This document shows positions 51,284-62,650 of a stretch of 64,000 bases of DNA, piece after piece. The DNA lies in the NCBI GenBank assembly GCA_023512835.1, contig CM042085.1, positions 6,362,062 to 6,426,061 on the forward strand, given 5' to 3'. Origin of the DNA: Taxillus chinensis. Its lineage: Eukaryota; Streptophyta; Magnoliopsida; Santalales; Loranthaceae. The notes beneath the pieces are model-generated. The model was not told where the DNA came from. It worked only from the letters and a program-made list of their open reading frames with translations, and did no database searches. The position numbers were made by a program, and so were the translations under genes. Positions within the stretch are counted from its first letter, which is position 1. Every line of letters begins with the position of its first letter.

Positions 51284-51479
51284 ATATATATTCCAATTGA
51301 CGCATGGCATGCAGACAAAGACACTACTTAGAGTATGCAGTCCAATGGTATTCCAGATTATGCAGACAAAGATGATACAGACTTAAAGTACTGCCTACAA
51401 TTTATATCTTTTATATAAATAATATTTTAGTGAAAATACTGGTATTCAATTTTATTTCACTAACAATATTTTAGGCTAT

Positions 51480-52440
51480 CAAACGAAAATCAGATACCTT
51501 TGATGAAGATCGGGTAGATCAAGAAGCTCAAATCTGTTGTAAATCGGGTGGCTCCAGTTCCCCAGATGGACCTCGACAGTGGTCGGAGGCGTGGATGGAC
51601 TGGTTTTTCCGGTCAATTCGTCCATCACCGAGCCCAGTTTCCCAGCCCATGCCAACTGTGTGAATATGAAATTCATGAGCATTTTTTAGGCACATTGGAT
51701 CTTATTCATTGCTATCTAGGCATTGATACATGAGCAATCTTTAGTAGGTAACACAGTAAATACAACGGCAGCTACAAGCATGAGCCCAGAGAGTAATAAA
51801 TAAATTCAAGTAAATATATCTATAACCATACAAAAACCTTGCTTCAGAATGGTACAAGGTCTGACCGTTGCTTGCAATTGTAGATTGCAATGCATTACAA
51901 TTAATGGCTTGACTTGTAAAGTTTAAAATTGTAAACCTCGCGCCTATTGACTTATGCTCGAAAATCTCAACAGAAAAACATACAACGCGGAAACATAAAT
52001 CAATGTCACCCAGAATCCTAAATTTCCCGATTAACAACCCAAGCTTCAACTGGACCGACATCGAACATCCAGTACTAGCTCTGCCTAAATTTCAACCAAA
52101 ATTCCGATTGAGGCACCTAATCCACAAGTTCAAACCTGATTAACACGATCAACGAAGGTGATAACAACAACAATGAAACGAGACGCAATTCATAGGATAT
52201 TCCTCGTACGGACAACATTGAGAACAGAACACACCAATCGAGGGCAGACTGTGGAGCGGTGTGATCTGTGGCATGGAGTGGACTGCAGCACGGGCGTGGG
52301 ATGTGGCGTGGAGATGTGCGGCTTGCATTCAGCGGAGTGCCCTAGGCGATTGCCTATTGCGCCTCCCACTTGGGCCGGCCCTGCGGCGACGGGATGGGAG
52401 TGCGCTACGAGAGAGAAGGGGTGGAAGATCCTCCCCTTAA
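51480..52440 (-). pseudogene. Third copy, inverted, of the captured gene sequence, interrupted
   Basis: On the minus strand, 51480-51660 reads LGSVMDELTGKTSPSTPPTT, then VEVHLGNWSHPIYN and FELLDLPDLHQR, ending at a clean GT donor (CATCAAAG then GTATCTG). It is homologous to 14390-14500. Upstream on the same strand, 52385-52440 (GAGGATCTTCCACCCCTTCTC, ACTCCCATCCCGTCGCCG) matches 29440-29480. Between them is unrelated sequence that starts with the hAT-like end at 52383. This copy has the most open frame, so it may be closest to the source gene. I do not recognise the protein. Confidence 0.5.
52340..52383. mobile_element. hAT-like transposon terminus
   Basis: GGCGATTGCCTATTGCGCC and then GGGCCGGCCCTG, the reverse complement of a CAGGGCCGGCCC end common to plant hAT-like elements. 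It interrupts the copy of the captured gene on the minus strand. The other end was not found. Confidence 0.5.
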
Positions 52441-52499
52441 TGCAGCAATATCCTAGGCTGTCCCATCCTATCTTTACTCCTTTCTCTACCTATAAATTT

Positions 52500-52956
52500 G
52501 TACATTGATGGCGCGCCCTCCACAATATGCAGTGAAAACTAGTTCCAAAGGGTTCTAATTTTTCCTCCGTGCTGGAAACTGGAGATGATGAGATTGATGC
52601 ATGCAAAGTCTTGACATATAGTTAAGGTACTACGTTCACTACCTAATTTTTCCTAATTAATAGAGATGAATAGTTATAGAGGTATGGCTAACCTGTGTTT
52701 AAAATCAGCTTCTGGCCGTACATCGAGAATCACAGAGTTATATTTTCTTTATATACCGCACAACTCAAGTCGAGCTTAATTTAAAGAGAAAATCTTCAAA
52801 CCGGCGCAGTCCGATATATGTCACTTAACGGCATCCATTCACGTTCTGACACGTCAGTAACACGTAATAAGACTCCTTACAGCGCGTTGCAGCAGAACAC
52901 ATCTCAAACTCCGCTACCCGCACGCGGTTTTCTCCCTGCACGCGGTTTTCTCCCCA
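52500..52956. other. Non-coding spacer upstream of the minisatellite
   Basis: No gene or terminal repeats recognised; could be part of the promoter region of the FAR1-related gene. Confidence 0.4.
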
Positions 52957-53370
52957 CACGCAGACGACACCCGCCTGGACGCAGACGACTCCCGCGACGC
53001 CCTCGATGCTCAATCTCCACTCGACGCCTCGATACTCCTGACGACGCCTCTCGCCTGGATCGCTTGGACGCAGATAACAAAAGCTAGCTCACCTCGACGA
53101 CACACGCAGACGACACCCGCCTGGACGCAGACGACTCCCGCGACGCCCTCGACGCTCAATCTCCACTCGACGCCTCGATACTCCTGACGACGCCTCTCGC
53201 CTGGATCGCTTCGACGCCCCCAACCGCCGGTCGCCTGGACCACTTCGACGCCCCCAACCGCTGCTCGCCTGGACCGCTTCAACGCCGGGCCGCTTGGACC
53301 CAGACGGTCGCTGACGAGATCTTGACAACGGCCGCTTGGACGCAGATAACAAAAGCTAGCTCACCTCGAA
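52957..53370. repeat. GC-rich minisatellite upstream of the FAR1-related gene
   Basis: A 146-bp unit starting CAGACGACACCCGCCTGGAC repeats at 52961 and 53107. It is followed by shorter units ending CGCTTCGACGCCCCCAACCG. A 38-bp piece (CGCTTGGACGCAGATAACAA, then AAGCTAGCTC) occurs at 53061 and again at 53333. The copy at 53333-53374 ends TCAGGTATTC, which looks like a splice donor. Confidence 0.85.
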
Positions 53371-53374
53371 TCAG

Positions 53375-53780
53375 GTATTCAACACAAACCTTAGATTTCG
53401 TTTTGAATTTCCATGAATTTAACCCGTGAATATTCGGCTGGAAATTAGAGATTGTGAATAGCGTTCATTGTGGGTGTCACTGTAATTCATGATTTCATTT
53501 TCACGAATAACGTTGTTTGTGTATTTTAAAATTTTAATGTTTGTATGTAGTTGCTGTTATGGGTGTGAAGATTAGAGATTTTTCATGAATTTTTCAGGAG
53601 ATTGTGGGTGTTACTGTATATAGTTTTGAATTTTTCATGAATTAATCTGGTAAATATTTTATTGAAAATTAGAGATTGTGGCTTCAAAAATTAGATATTT
53701 TGTTTTCAATATAGCCCATGATTTGTGTTCATTTTGTTTTTGGCATTAAAATTTAAATGTTTGTATGTGGTTAGTTCATA
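53375..53780 (+). other. Possible 5' UTR intron of the FAR1-related gene
   Basis: A donor-like CAGGTATTC near 53372 and an acceptor-like TTCATAG near 53779, pyrimidine/AT-rich in between, 35 bp before the start codon. Introns in the 5' UTR are common in this family. This is inference only. Confidence 0.35.
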
Positions 53781-53813
53781 GGTTGTCGTCCACCCCCTCT
53801 CTATATTACGGGT

Positions 53814-56102
53814 GTGGAAATGGCGGCTGGGGCACAAACCCCATATTTGTTAGAAGATTGTCAACCAGGCGAGGATGTTTGCACTGAAACCGGTGACTGT
53901 GTGAATGTGGAAGATGGAGAGAAAGTCAATAACATTTCCGGTTCAAGTAGTAGTTTTCCTGAACCATTCGTTGGGAAGCTATTTGATGAGGTAGAAGATG
54001 CTCAAGCATTTTACAAGGCATATGCAAGAAGAATTGGTTTCGCAATGCGAACGAACCATACTCGATTATCAAAAGATGACAAGACACTAGTTCTAGTAGA
54101 GTATGTTTGCTCAAGGGAAGGGTTTCGGCGTGAAAGTCAAAAGCAAATTGAAAGAAAAATTAATGAAGTTGCTGAGACAAAGATTGGATGTAAAGCAATG
54201 ATGTGTATTAAAAAAGATTGTGAAAAGTGGGTAGTAAGTAAGTTCGTACGTGAGCACAACCATGAGTTACTTACACCTAGAAGCACTAGTTTGCTTCGTG
54301 GACATAGAGGTGTATCGCGTGCCCAAAAAAAACTCATTCTCACTTTGAATGAATCTGGCGTACCAACAAGAAAGATAATGTCAGTGTTGAGCAACGAATC
54401 TGGTGGTGACTTTGATATTGGATGCACTAGTAAGGACATGGAGAATTATTTGGGAAATAAAAGAAGGAGATTGTTGGAGGAGGGAGATGCACAAAGGTTG
54501 TATGCCTACTTTCTTGATAGGCAATGTAAAGAACCTGGATTTGTGTATTCCATGCAAGTAGATGAGAATGGGTGTATGAGAAGTTGTTTTTGGGCAGATG
54601 CAAGATCAAGGGTTGCATATCAATATTTTGGAGATGTTGTCACGTTTGATGCAACATACTTGACAAATATTTATAAGATGCCGTTTGTGCCATTTTGTGG
54701 AGTTAATCATCATCACCAAACTATAATGTTTGGTTGTGCATTGTTGATTAATGAAACAGCTGAATCCTATATTTGGCTACTCAAAACTTGGCAAGAGGCC
54801 ATGCTTGGGCGTGCTCCGACAACCATAATTACCGATGATGACAAGGCGATGGCAAAGGCCATTGTTGAGGTACTCCCAAATACAACTCATAGGTTGTGCC
54901 TATGGCATCTTTTACAAAAATTTCCAGAACATTTGGCACATGTCTATAATAAGTTTTTTGGACTTCCAAAAGAGTTCCATCATTGTATCCATGAGACAAT
55001 AATGACTTATGAGTTTGAGCATGAATGGAGTTCTATTGTAACAAAGTATGATCTACTGGATAATAATTGACTTCAAAATCTTTACAATCGACGAGATAAG
55101 TGGGTTCCAGCTTACTTCAGAACCACGTTTTGTGCCGGTATGTCGACCACTCAAAGGAGTGAGAGCATGAATAAATTTTTTAAGGACTATGTTCGTTCGA
55201 GCACAATGGTGAGTGATTTTGTGCTTCAATATGAGAAAGCCCTTGATGCACGTTATATGAAGGAGAAAGAAAAGGATGTGCAAACAAAATCTACACGTGC
55301 GATTATGAAAACATTGTGGAAAATTGAAGAACAAGTGGCCTCAATTTATACGAGGAAGTCTTTCATTATTTTCCAGGATGAGCTATTCAATAGCCAACGA
55401 TACATTCCGACCAAAATTGGAGAAGATGGTGAAAGTAAGATCTATAGAGTCAAATCAAATGACAAAGAAAGACCTATTTATCATGTGACCTTCGAGAGTG
55501 GATCATCCAGGGCAATATGTACATGTTATATGTTTGAGTTTATGGGGATTCTTTGTCGGCATATCTTATGTGTCTTTGGGAAAAAATCAAAATTAGATTT
55601 GTTGCCACATCATTACATTCTAGACAGATGGACCATTAATGCTAAGAGCCGGGCTATTCTTGACATACCGGATTCTTATGGGCATGCAGTGACACCGGAT
55701 AACCCAATGTTTAGAAAAAGTAAGTTGATGATGCAATTTTATGATATTGCCGAACTTGGATCACATTCAATCCAACTTTCTCAACACCTCAAACTTGCCT
55801 TAGAAAAGGTTCATAAGGAGTTGCTCTTAATGGAACAACTTGAGGGAGAAAAATTGGTAGAAGATGAAAACATATCAATGAATAATTCACAAATGGTGAT
55901 GTCACAAGTTGTATCCAATTTTTCACAAGTTGTACAAGATCCTCCACGGGTGCCAACTAAAGGTCGACCAAAAGCATTGAGAGCAAAAAACCCGAAAGAG
56001 AGTCAACCCACAAAGAGAAGGTGTTGTAGCCTTTGCAAGATGGAGGGTCATACTAAAAATAATTGTCCTTCAGTGAGGTTGGGTAAAAGTTTAGAAATTT
56101 GA
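53814..56102 (+). CDS. FAR1/FHY3-related (FRS) MULE-derived protein, interrupted by one in-frame TGA
   Basis: One frame of 762 codons is open except for a TGA at 55068-55070, where family members usually have Trp (DNN stop LQNLYNRRDKWVPAYF). Domains in order: FAR1-type zinc/DNA-binding domain (FDEVEDAQAFYKAYARRIGF, EYVCSREGF, FVREHNHEL; about residues 57-156), MULE-type transposase domain (VVTFDATYLTNIYKMPF, TIITDDDKAMAKAI, THRLCLWHLLQKF), SWIM zinc finger (CTCYMFEFMGILCRHIL) and a C-terminal CCHC knuckle (CSLCKMEGHTKNNC). These proteins are transcription factors domesticated from Mutator transposases; FHY3/FAR1 act in phytochrome A signalling. The exact orthologue is unknown. It could be a young pseudogene, an error at one base, or a leaky stop. 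No MULE inverted repeats or 9-bp duplication were seen around it, which favours a domesticated gene. Confidence 0.85.
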
Positions 56103-56438
56103 TTTATAAAATTGTAAATATTATATCAATTATTTTTCATAGTTTATTATTGTTTATGTAGGGATCTTCATGATACAACTACTACCATTTCTAAAAGCTT
56201 GGAGCCATCAGATGAAATAAGAGGTATTTATGTCATATCTCTACTTCGTTGATAGTGTAATCTTTTATATCACGTTAAAGATTTTATTTGATGAGTTTTT
56301 TGCTTTATTGGATTTACAGTAACTGCAGTGGATTATGGAAGTAAGGCTATGGAGTTTCTTGGCTTACAAAATGGTGGACACAAAGATGTAAGCCCTCGTG
56401 ATCATGTATGCTTGTTGTGGGTCATAATGTCCACCTAG
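56078..56438 (+). other. Possible spliced alternative 3' end of the FAR1-related gene
   Basis: Using the donor AG/GTTGGG at 56077, exons 56162-56223 and 56320-56438 join in frame with GT-AG borders. This replaces the last eight residues by DLHDTTTTISKSLEPSDEIR and a further tail ending IMSTstop at TAG 56436-56438. The frame stays open through both exons, which is suggestive but not strong. Confidence 0.35.
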
Positions 56439-58500
56439 AATTTAGACAGATAAACCTGAAGTTCTAACCTCTTATTTAAAGAAATCAAAGAAGCAACATT
56501 TTTAAACTAAATCAAAATCTACTAGTAAAACAAGCCAATAGTGTATCAGATCCAAAACAAAGATGAAAATGAAAATAAAAACAAGCCAATATTGTTCTCA
56601 CTTTTAGGTTTCTGGGTTACTATGCTTTATCCAATTTTTATTTCATGAAATGAAAGTAAATATATATTTGGACGGTGCCACCTAAAATTGCAACTATAGC
56701 ATTCTAAGAAATTGTGAAATTGCACCTAAATGTTATAAATAAAATTGTAGTTATAGCATTCGAAGAAATCGTGAAATTAAAAAATAGGACCGGCTTCAGC
56801 ATTGACGACACTGTTGTGGCATTTTTAAAATGCCACCATAACCAAAACTTATAATGGCGTTGACAAAATGCCACCCAAAGTAATACTCAGCACCAAAAGT
56901 ATAAAACTATGATCTATACCGTCATTTCGTAAAAACGCCAACACAAGTTACCTCGGCTGAATGCAAGTAATTTCAAAAAAAAATTGGAATAAAAATTCTG
57001 CCTGCAAGCACTGTGGAAAACAAAATCATCCATTCAGAATGTTAAAGAAGGCCAGATGTAGAGTGTAGAAAAGGACGAAAACTTGAAAGTGAGGAGAAAA
57101 ACATATTCTAGAACAAAACATATACTATAATAAAATATTAACAATTTATGTACTAGTCATTACATGATCCAGCTCTTCAATTTACCATACGAGCAAACCC
57201 AAAAAAAAAAAGGCTCCTTGGGCTGATGGACACGTGATATAATATTCCACTCCTTCGAAATGTTCTTGCTTCTAATTATGTCAGGGGGTGAACTGGGAAC
57301 CGTCTCCACCCCAAGATTGAACTTGCTCAACAGGTAAATGTGCGTGCATAGTTGCTGCAGTAAAATACCCGTTTCGTAGAAACACTGGACCACCAAATAA
57401 ACTTGATTTTGGGACACTATAGTCTCTACTCTTGTCACTGCGTGCCTATTAACATAAACAGATAGTCAACACCACTCACACAATGACCCAACATAAACAT
57501 ACAATTATTCTTATCTCTATTTGGTGAGCATGTTTGATTTATTTACAACCACGATAAGACATTCCATAATCATAACCCACCCAAAAAATAATAAAAATAT
57601 AACAACGAATTAAAAAATATACTATTCATGGAACACATTAGCTAGCGAATTTCACGAAAATCTACCATTATTGAACATCATTTTGCACAAAGCTCTCTGA
57701 AATTTTGAATTAAATACATTAATAGGCCAACTGACATGAACATATATTTAAAATAATAAGTGGCATAATTTTAAATGGAGGTAAATTAAAAAAAGAGCAT
57801 ATATGTGACCAAAATAGCAATTTATTGTGGGTATGGGTAGGCCACAAACTTGGGAGAATGAGAAGGCAAGCACCTGAGTGCGCGTGCATGAAGGGAAAAT
57901 GGCTGAGAGCAATAGCATTTTGGTTTGGTTTAAAGCCTCCAAATGGATCCATCCATGCATTGCTAATTTGCTCCACTCTCTAATTTATCCAAGTTGCTAG
58001 GGGGGAAAATGCTAAATTTTGAAATTCAAACAAATAATCCAAATAAATAAATTAAGACATTGATGTTGTTCAGGTATTAGGAAATACAATAAACCACCCT
58101 TAACTACGAACCAATTCAATATCATATGAGGACACTAAAAATCCAAAAAAAAAAAACCAAATTCACATGTCATGAAACATAGTAGGTAGCAAGTAAATAA
58201 AAAAAATCTACCATTATTGAACATAATTTTGCACAAATAATTCACCGTATAAAGAACAAAGGGAAATACCTCATTGAAATTGCAAGGTGGGGAAGATTTG
58301 CAATCAAAATTGCCTCAATCAATGGGTAATAAAATTGCCTCACCAAACACATCAAGGACAACCACAACAACACAACCAAGTACTAAATCCAAGGATAATA
58401 AAACACAAAATTTAGGATAGAAAATAGCACACGCTAATGCCACTAAATCATAAGAAATCAAAGGAACAATTATAATCGTGTTCGATTAATTACTAGGCAC
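56439..58500. other. Intergenic DNA 3' of the FAR1-related gene
   Basis: Mostly AT-rich. At 56780-56950 TGGCATTTTTAAAATGCCACC-like inverted motifs and repeated ATGCCACC suggest a fragment of a DNA transposon. Two minus-strand frames (57160-57438 and 57719-57976) are not recognisable and are left uncalled. Confidence 0.4.
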
Positions 58501-59290
58501 GCGATCCAGGCCCATAGCTCTCCGGATTTGTGGCGGAATCGATTGAGAAAGGCAGTGGCGACCGCCAAGCGTCAACGATATGGAGTTCAACCATTGGAGC
58601 GGCGTGGCGCACATCCCACTCCCTCGGCCTCATCCTGGCGTTTGCGGTCTGCCTGTCTTGCGTTGGAGACTTGGAGCAGGGTCAGTAGGTGCCCCAACCG
58701 AAGGGTGGATGAGTGGGCTGAAGGGTGTCCCAAACGAAGACAACCAGGGGACCGCCTCTTCGGCCTCCCCTCGGGCCGGCACCGGGTGGGCGAGGGATGA
58801 TGGCGGTGGAGGGCCAACGGGAGCGGCAGGATAACCGAGAGAGAGAGAGAGAGCGTGCGCGCGTGGGGGTGCTTGCTAGGGAGAGGCCGGGCCGACCCTT
58901 ACCCCTTATCTTTGTAGCCTTTGCTGACGAACGACGGCCGAGGGAGAGGAGAGACGATGGCAACAGGCAGCCATGGAGAGGGGTCGACGGAAGACGGCCG
59001 AGCACGAGGGCGAGCCGGCAAGGGGCTTTGCACCTTTGTTGCGTTTCCAGAGAGAGAGGGCCGAGGGGGAGATCCGAAGAGGGACGGTTTGAGACAAAGA
59101 TGGCCTTCGACCGATTGCAATCAATAACAACCAGCAACCAGAGAGGGCGAGGGCAGATCGGATCGCTGGGGAGAGGGCGAAGGATGATGGCGGTGGAGGG
59201 CCAACGGAGGCAGGATAACTGAGAGAGAGAGAGAGCGCATGTGGGGGCGCTTGCGATAAGATGCAACGATCTCCTGTGGCGTCGCTCATG
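58500..59290. repeat. GC-rich region with a direct repeat
   Basis: A block containing GATGATGGCGGTGGAGGGCC, CAGGATAAC and a GA run occurs at 58797-58880 and again at 59186-59255, about 389 bp apart. Frames on both strands are open only because of high GC. It may be a promoter or first-exon region of an unknown transcript on the minus strand. Confidence 0.5.
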
Positions 59291-59914
59291 AAATTAAAAT
59301 GAAATTAATGCGTTGTCAAACTTTAATAGGATGCCGTTTATGAAGCCAAAACGGCATGACCGTTCGGAAGAGTCTCCCTAATTTAAAAAGTATCGAGCAG
59401 TGATCACTTATTTAAATATGAATAAATTGGTAAACGATAATCGAATCCGAGTAGAATTGTGGATATCGAGCGCCGAGTATGTCTACACTTCTGACCCGCA
59501 GAGAATAATCAGGAACATGATACGTTTTTGGTCCGAAGTAGAGAATTGAACATGATATCGATCCTTTTCCGATCTTCTTCACCCGACCCTCCAATAAAAA
59601 ATTTAAATAAGTTAAATTTAATTTAATTTTAATTTAAATTTTTTGAAATTTAATTTGCGCACAAATATGAATCAGTTAATGATACATTAGATTAGATGAA
59701 TATTTAATTTAAAGTTAATTTCTAAAACAAATATCAACTTAATACCAAAATTATTTAAATTTTCATGATAAAATTGTGAGCTTGATTTTCGGTAAATCCA
59801 GACTCTCATTTTCAAGCATGCTTACATGGGTTTTGAGTCCCCTTATAGAAGATATTATTTATTCATGTGAATAAAGAACATTGGTATGACACCGTGCAGC
59901 TTTGTAAACTCTGG
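59291..59914. other. AT-rich intergenic DNA
   Basis: No gene or clear element seen. Confidence 0.45.
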
Positions 59915-60299
59915 TTAGTGGTGTAAAACGAATCGATCCGGTCCACATAGAGTGGGCTTAAACTTAATGGATCGGAAATTTATTAGTCTGGTTTAATTTG
60001 CATGTGAATGTGGACCGATTTATATTTATTTATTTATCTTAAAAAATATTATAAGTTAATTTTAATAAATATTTTTAAAATTTTAAAATATGTAAAAGTT
60101 TTTAAAAAATTATAATAAAAAAATCATTCTACGTATCGGTCCGCGTCCACACAGATTTCGTCGGCACGAATCGGGCCTAAATAGATCGGTCCGTTTAGGC
60201 CCGCGATTGAAATGGACTAAAAAAATCTAATCCAATTCACTCCGGTTCACACTCACAGTTAGCTGGTCCACGGACTAGCGATCCATTTTACACTCCTAA
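59915..60299. mobile_element. Probable hAT-type MITE
   Basis: The left end reads TTAGTGGTGTAAAACGAATC; the right end, on the other strand, TTAGGAGTGTAAAATGGATC. Seventeen of these 20 positions agree. The interior has GGTCCAC and GTCCGTGGACCAGC motifs in both orientations and no coding frame. No clean 8-bp duplication was found. It shares its style with 303-875 and 6760-7399. Confidence 0.5.
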
Positions 60300-61614
60300 C
60301 CATTGTCACCAATTGCATTCTATATATACCGTAAATGAATCAAACGTACATGAATAAGCGTGCGTTCAGTTTGCTCGGTAAAAGATCTTTTATGTTCATA
60401 TGTTAAAGAACAGTATCGTTCATAAAGAGTTCATGGATATCGTTTGTGTTCATACAAATTATTTATAAACGGAAAATTAACAAATTAATTAATACGTATA
60501 AAAGTTATTTTATTAAATATAAATATATTTTTATTTAATATAGTTTAACGAGTATATTTTTTTTATATTATTAAATAAAAATGATTTTTATTAATTTGTT
60601 TATTATTACTGTTATTATAATATTTTTTTAAATTACACGTAGTAATTGTTTAAACATACTAAACAAAGATAATATAATGAAGCAGTGAAATAATTGCATT
60701 TTTTTGGATAAATTTATGGTATAATTTTTTTTATATTTTTATAATTTTGTAATTATATTCGTAAACGTTTGTAAACACATGTTCGTGAACAACAGAATAA
60801 CGTTCGTAAATAGTTTGTGAACATTATAATTTAAGGCTCATATTTGATTTGATTCATTAATAAATAGTAATAAACACGTTCGAACAACTTATTGCTCGGT
60901 TAGATTTGCTTGTAGTCCTACAAGTACACAACAAATATTGATATTGTTGGATTAAATTTAAATATTACACTATCATTTAAAACATGTATTCTCGCTTTAA
61001 AATCTTTTCAATTTAAATAATTATTTCTCACCAAACTATCAATGCATGTAGACAGTGAATTGGCTCCTGAGATTATAAGTTAATTATTTAATTAAATTTC
61101 AATATTTTTAAATGGATTCATCAACATTTAGAAATAAGATATATATATATATATAGTCATATTTTATTTTGATACATTTAAATTCAAAATACTCAAAATC
61201 TTATTAAATTACTTTATTGAGCTTATTTAAAATATAATAACTCTTTTATTAATATACAGTATTACACATATAATCTCATATTGTTATATTTATATATGAA
61301 AATTTTATTCATATAATATGAATTTTGAATTTTGATTTGTAGTGTATTTGTTTAATTTTATTGTTAAATGAAAGACCAAAATCTTTTTTTGAAACAATCA
61401 AATAAATGTTAAAGATAGAAATATGTATTTTATATTTATTTTTAAAATAACTTTCATATTATAGTTTATTTTGGGTGTATTTGGTGGGTGAATAGATTTA
61501 AAATACGTATTTTTTAAATAACTTTTTATGTCAATAGTTTTTATTTATAATAAAGTGAAGGATTAAATGAAAGAAAGAAAATACACGCACTGACTCTCAC
61601 ATAAATCACAAAGT
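60300..61614. other. AT-rich intergenic DNA
   Basis: No gene or terminal repeat recognised. A TA run lies near 61140-61156. Confidence 0.5.
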
Positions 61615-61728
61615 CAGGGCCGGCCCCAAGGCCAAGGAAGTGGGGCCTGTGCCTTGGGCCCCCAACTATGACCAAACATTTAGGGCCCCCCAATTATATA
61701 TATACCTGATTATGCCAAGGTGGAGTCC
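61615..61728 (+). mobile_element. hAT-like transposon left end, interrupted
   Basis: Begins CAGGGCCGGCCCCAAGGCC, followed by GTGGGGCCTGTGCCTTGGG and GGGCCCCCCAATTATATATA, typical of plant non-autonomous hAT-like ends. Only about 114 bp is present before the LTR-like sequence begins at 61729. Confidence 0.55.
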
Positions 61729-62359
61729 TGTCACGCCCCCACATTCTAAATACAACAGAACTACGAACGCGACGTCCCCATCCACACCACAGGGGTCGAG
61801 GGGATTAGTGTTCAACCCAATCATGTACAACTCAACAATAGGGGTAGAATTGTACTTCCCAATACATTCAATTCAAGAATTATTAAAATGATACGACATT
61901 GCATTCAATTCCCGTAATATCCAACACACAGAATAACTCACATATAAGTTTCACCAACAAGGTTCTACAACTACCACGGACCCAAGTCTGGAAAACAAAA
62001 TGATAAAATAAAATAAAAACAATTCGTCTACTAATTAAATTTTACACCAAGGATGCCCCGTCCTGCCTCACTATAGCTCCACCAGCTACTCCCTACAATC
62101 TGTAGGAAATAAAAATAAAGTAGGGTGAGCACGAATGCCCAGTAGGTGATCCCCCATCTCCAGTACTCTATTACACGAATTCCTAAGTCTGTATGATCAG
62201 TGTATGCTTGTGCTAGTGTAGTGTCACATTCTATCACAATTAAATTTCATTAAATCACAAATAAGACATCACATCACATTTCCATCATTAAAGGTTCACA
62301 CCGGCCATTTATCCATCCACGGGATTCCCGCTACCAACTCCAAAAATTCATATCACTAC

Positions 62360-62475
62360 TGGACAGCCATATGTGGGACCTGTGGTGTCTCTGACAACCT
62401 GCCACATATGGGACCTGGGTTACCAGCCACATAGGGGACCTGCAGCCTCTTGCCAGCCCTATGTGGGACCCGCAA
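62360..62475. repeat. Short tandem repeats of AGCCA(C)ATATGGGACCTG
   Basis: Four units (CCATATGTGGGACCTG, CCACATATGGGACCTG, CCACATAGGGGACCTG, CCCTATGTGGGACCCG) spaced about 30-40 bp. They lie within the probable LTR. Confidence 0.75.
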
Positions 62476-62628
62476 TTAACCCAACCAACTTTATCACATA
62501 GTCCACAGACATAATTAATAAATACCAATTTATCACATCCACATATAATTTACAATACCAATTGCAATCACCAAATCCACACGCATTAAACACTAACTCA
62601 GCAATCCCATAATTAGTATAACTACATT

Positions 62629-62650
62629 TATATATATATATATATATGTA
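62629..62650. repeat. TA microsatellite
   Basis: A run of about ten TA units. Similar TA runs occur at about 62990-63008 and 63090-63100. Confidence 0.8.

Noticed and set aside
53010..53352. Arg/Gly-rich frames on the minus strand
   Set aside because: They arise from the GC-rich minisatellite, with no protein similarity and no start context.
53814..56102. An autonomous Mutator transposon
   Set aside because: Transposase-like domains are present but no inverted repeats or 9-bp duplication were found around it; FAR1-type domain order fits a domesticated gene.
57160..57976. Two minus-strand frames as exons of an unknown gene
   Set aside because: No recognised domain, and I could not join them with consistent splice sites.
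58528..59289. Long overlapping frames on both strands
   Set aside because: High GC keeps stops rare; several frames are open at once and none resembles a known protein.
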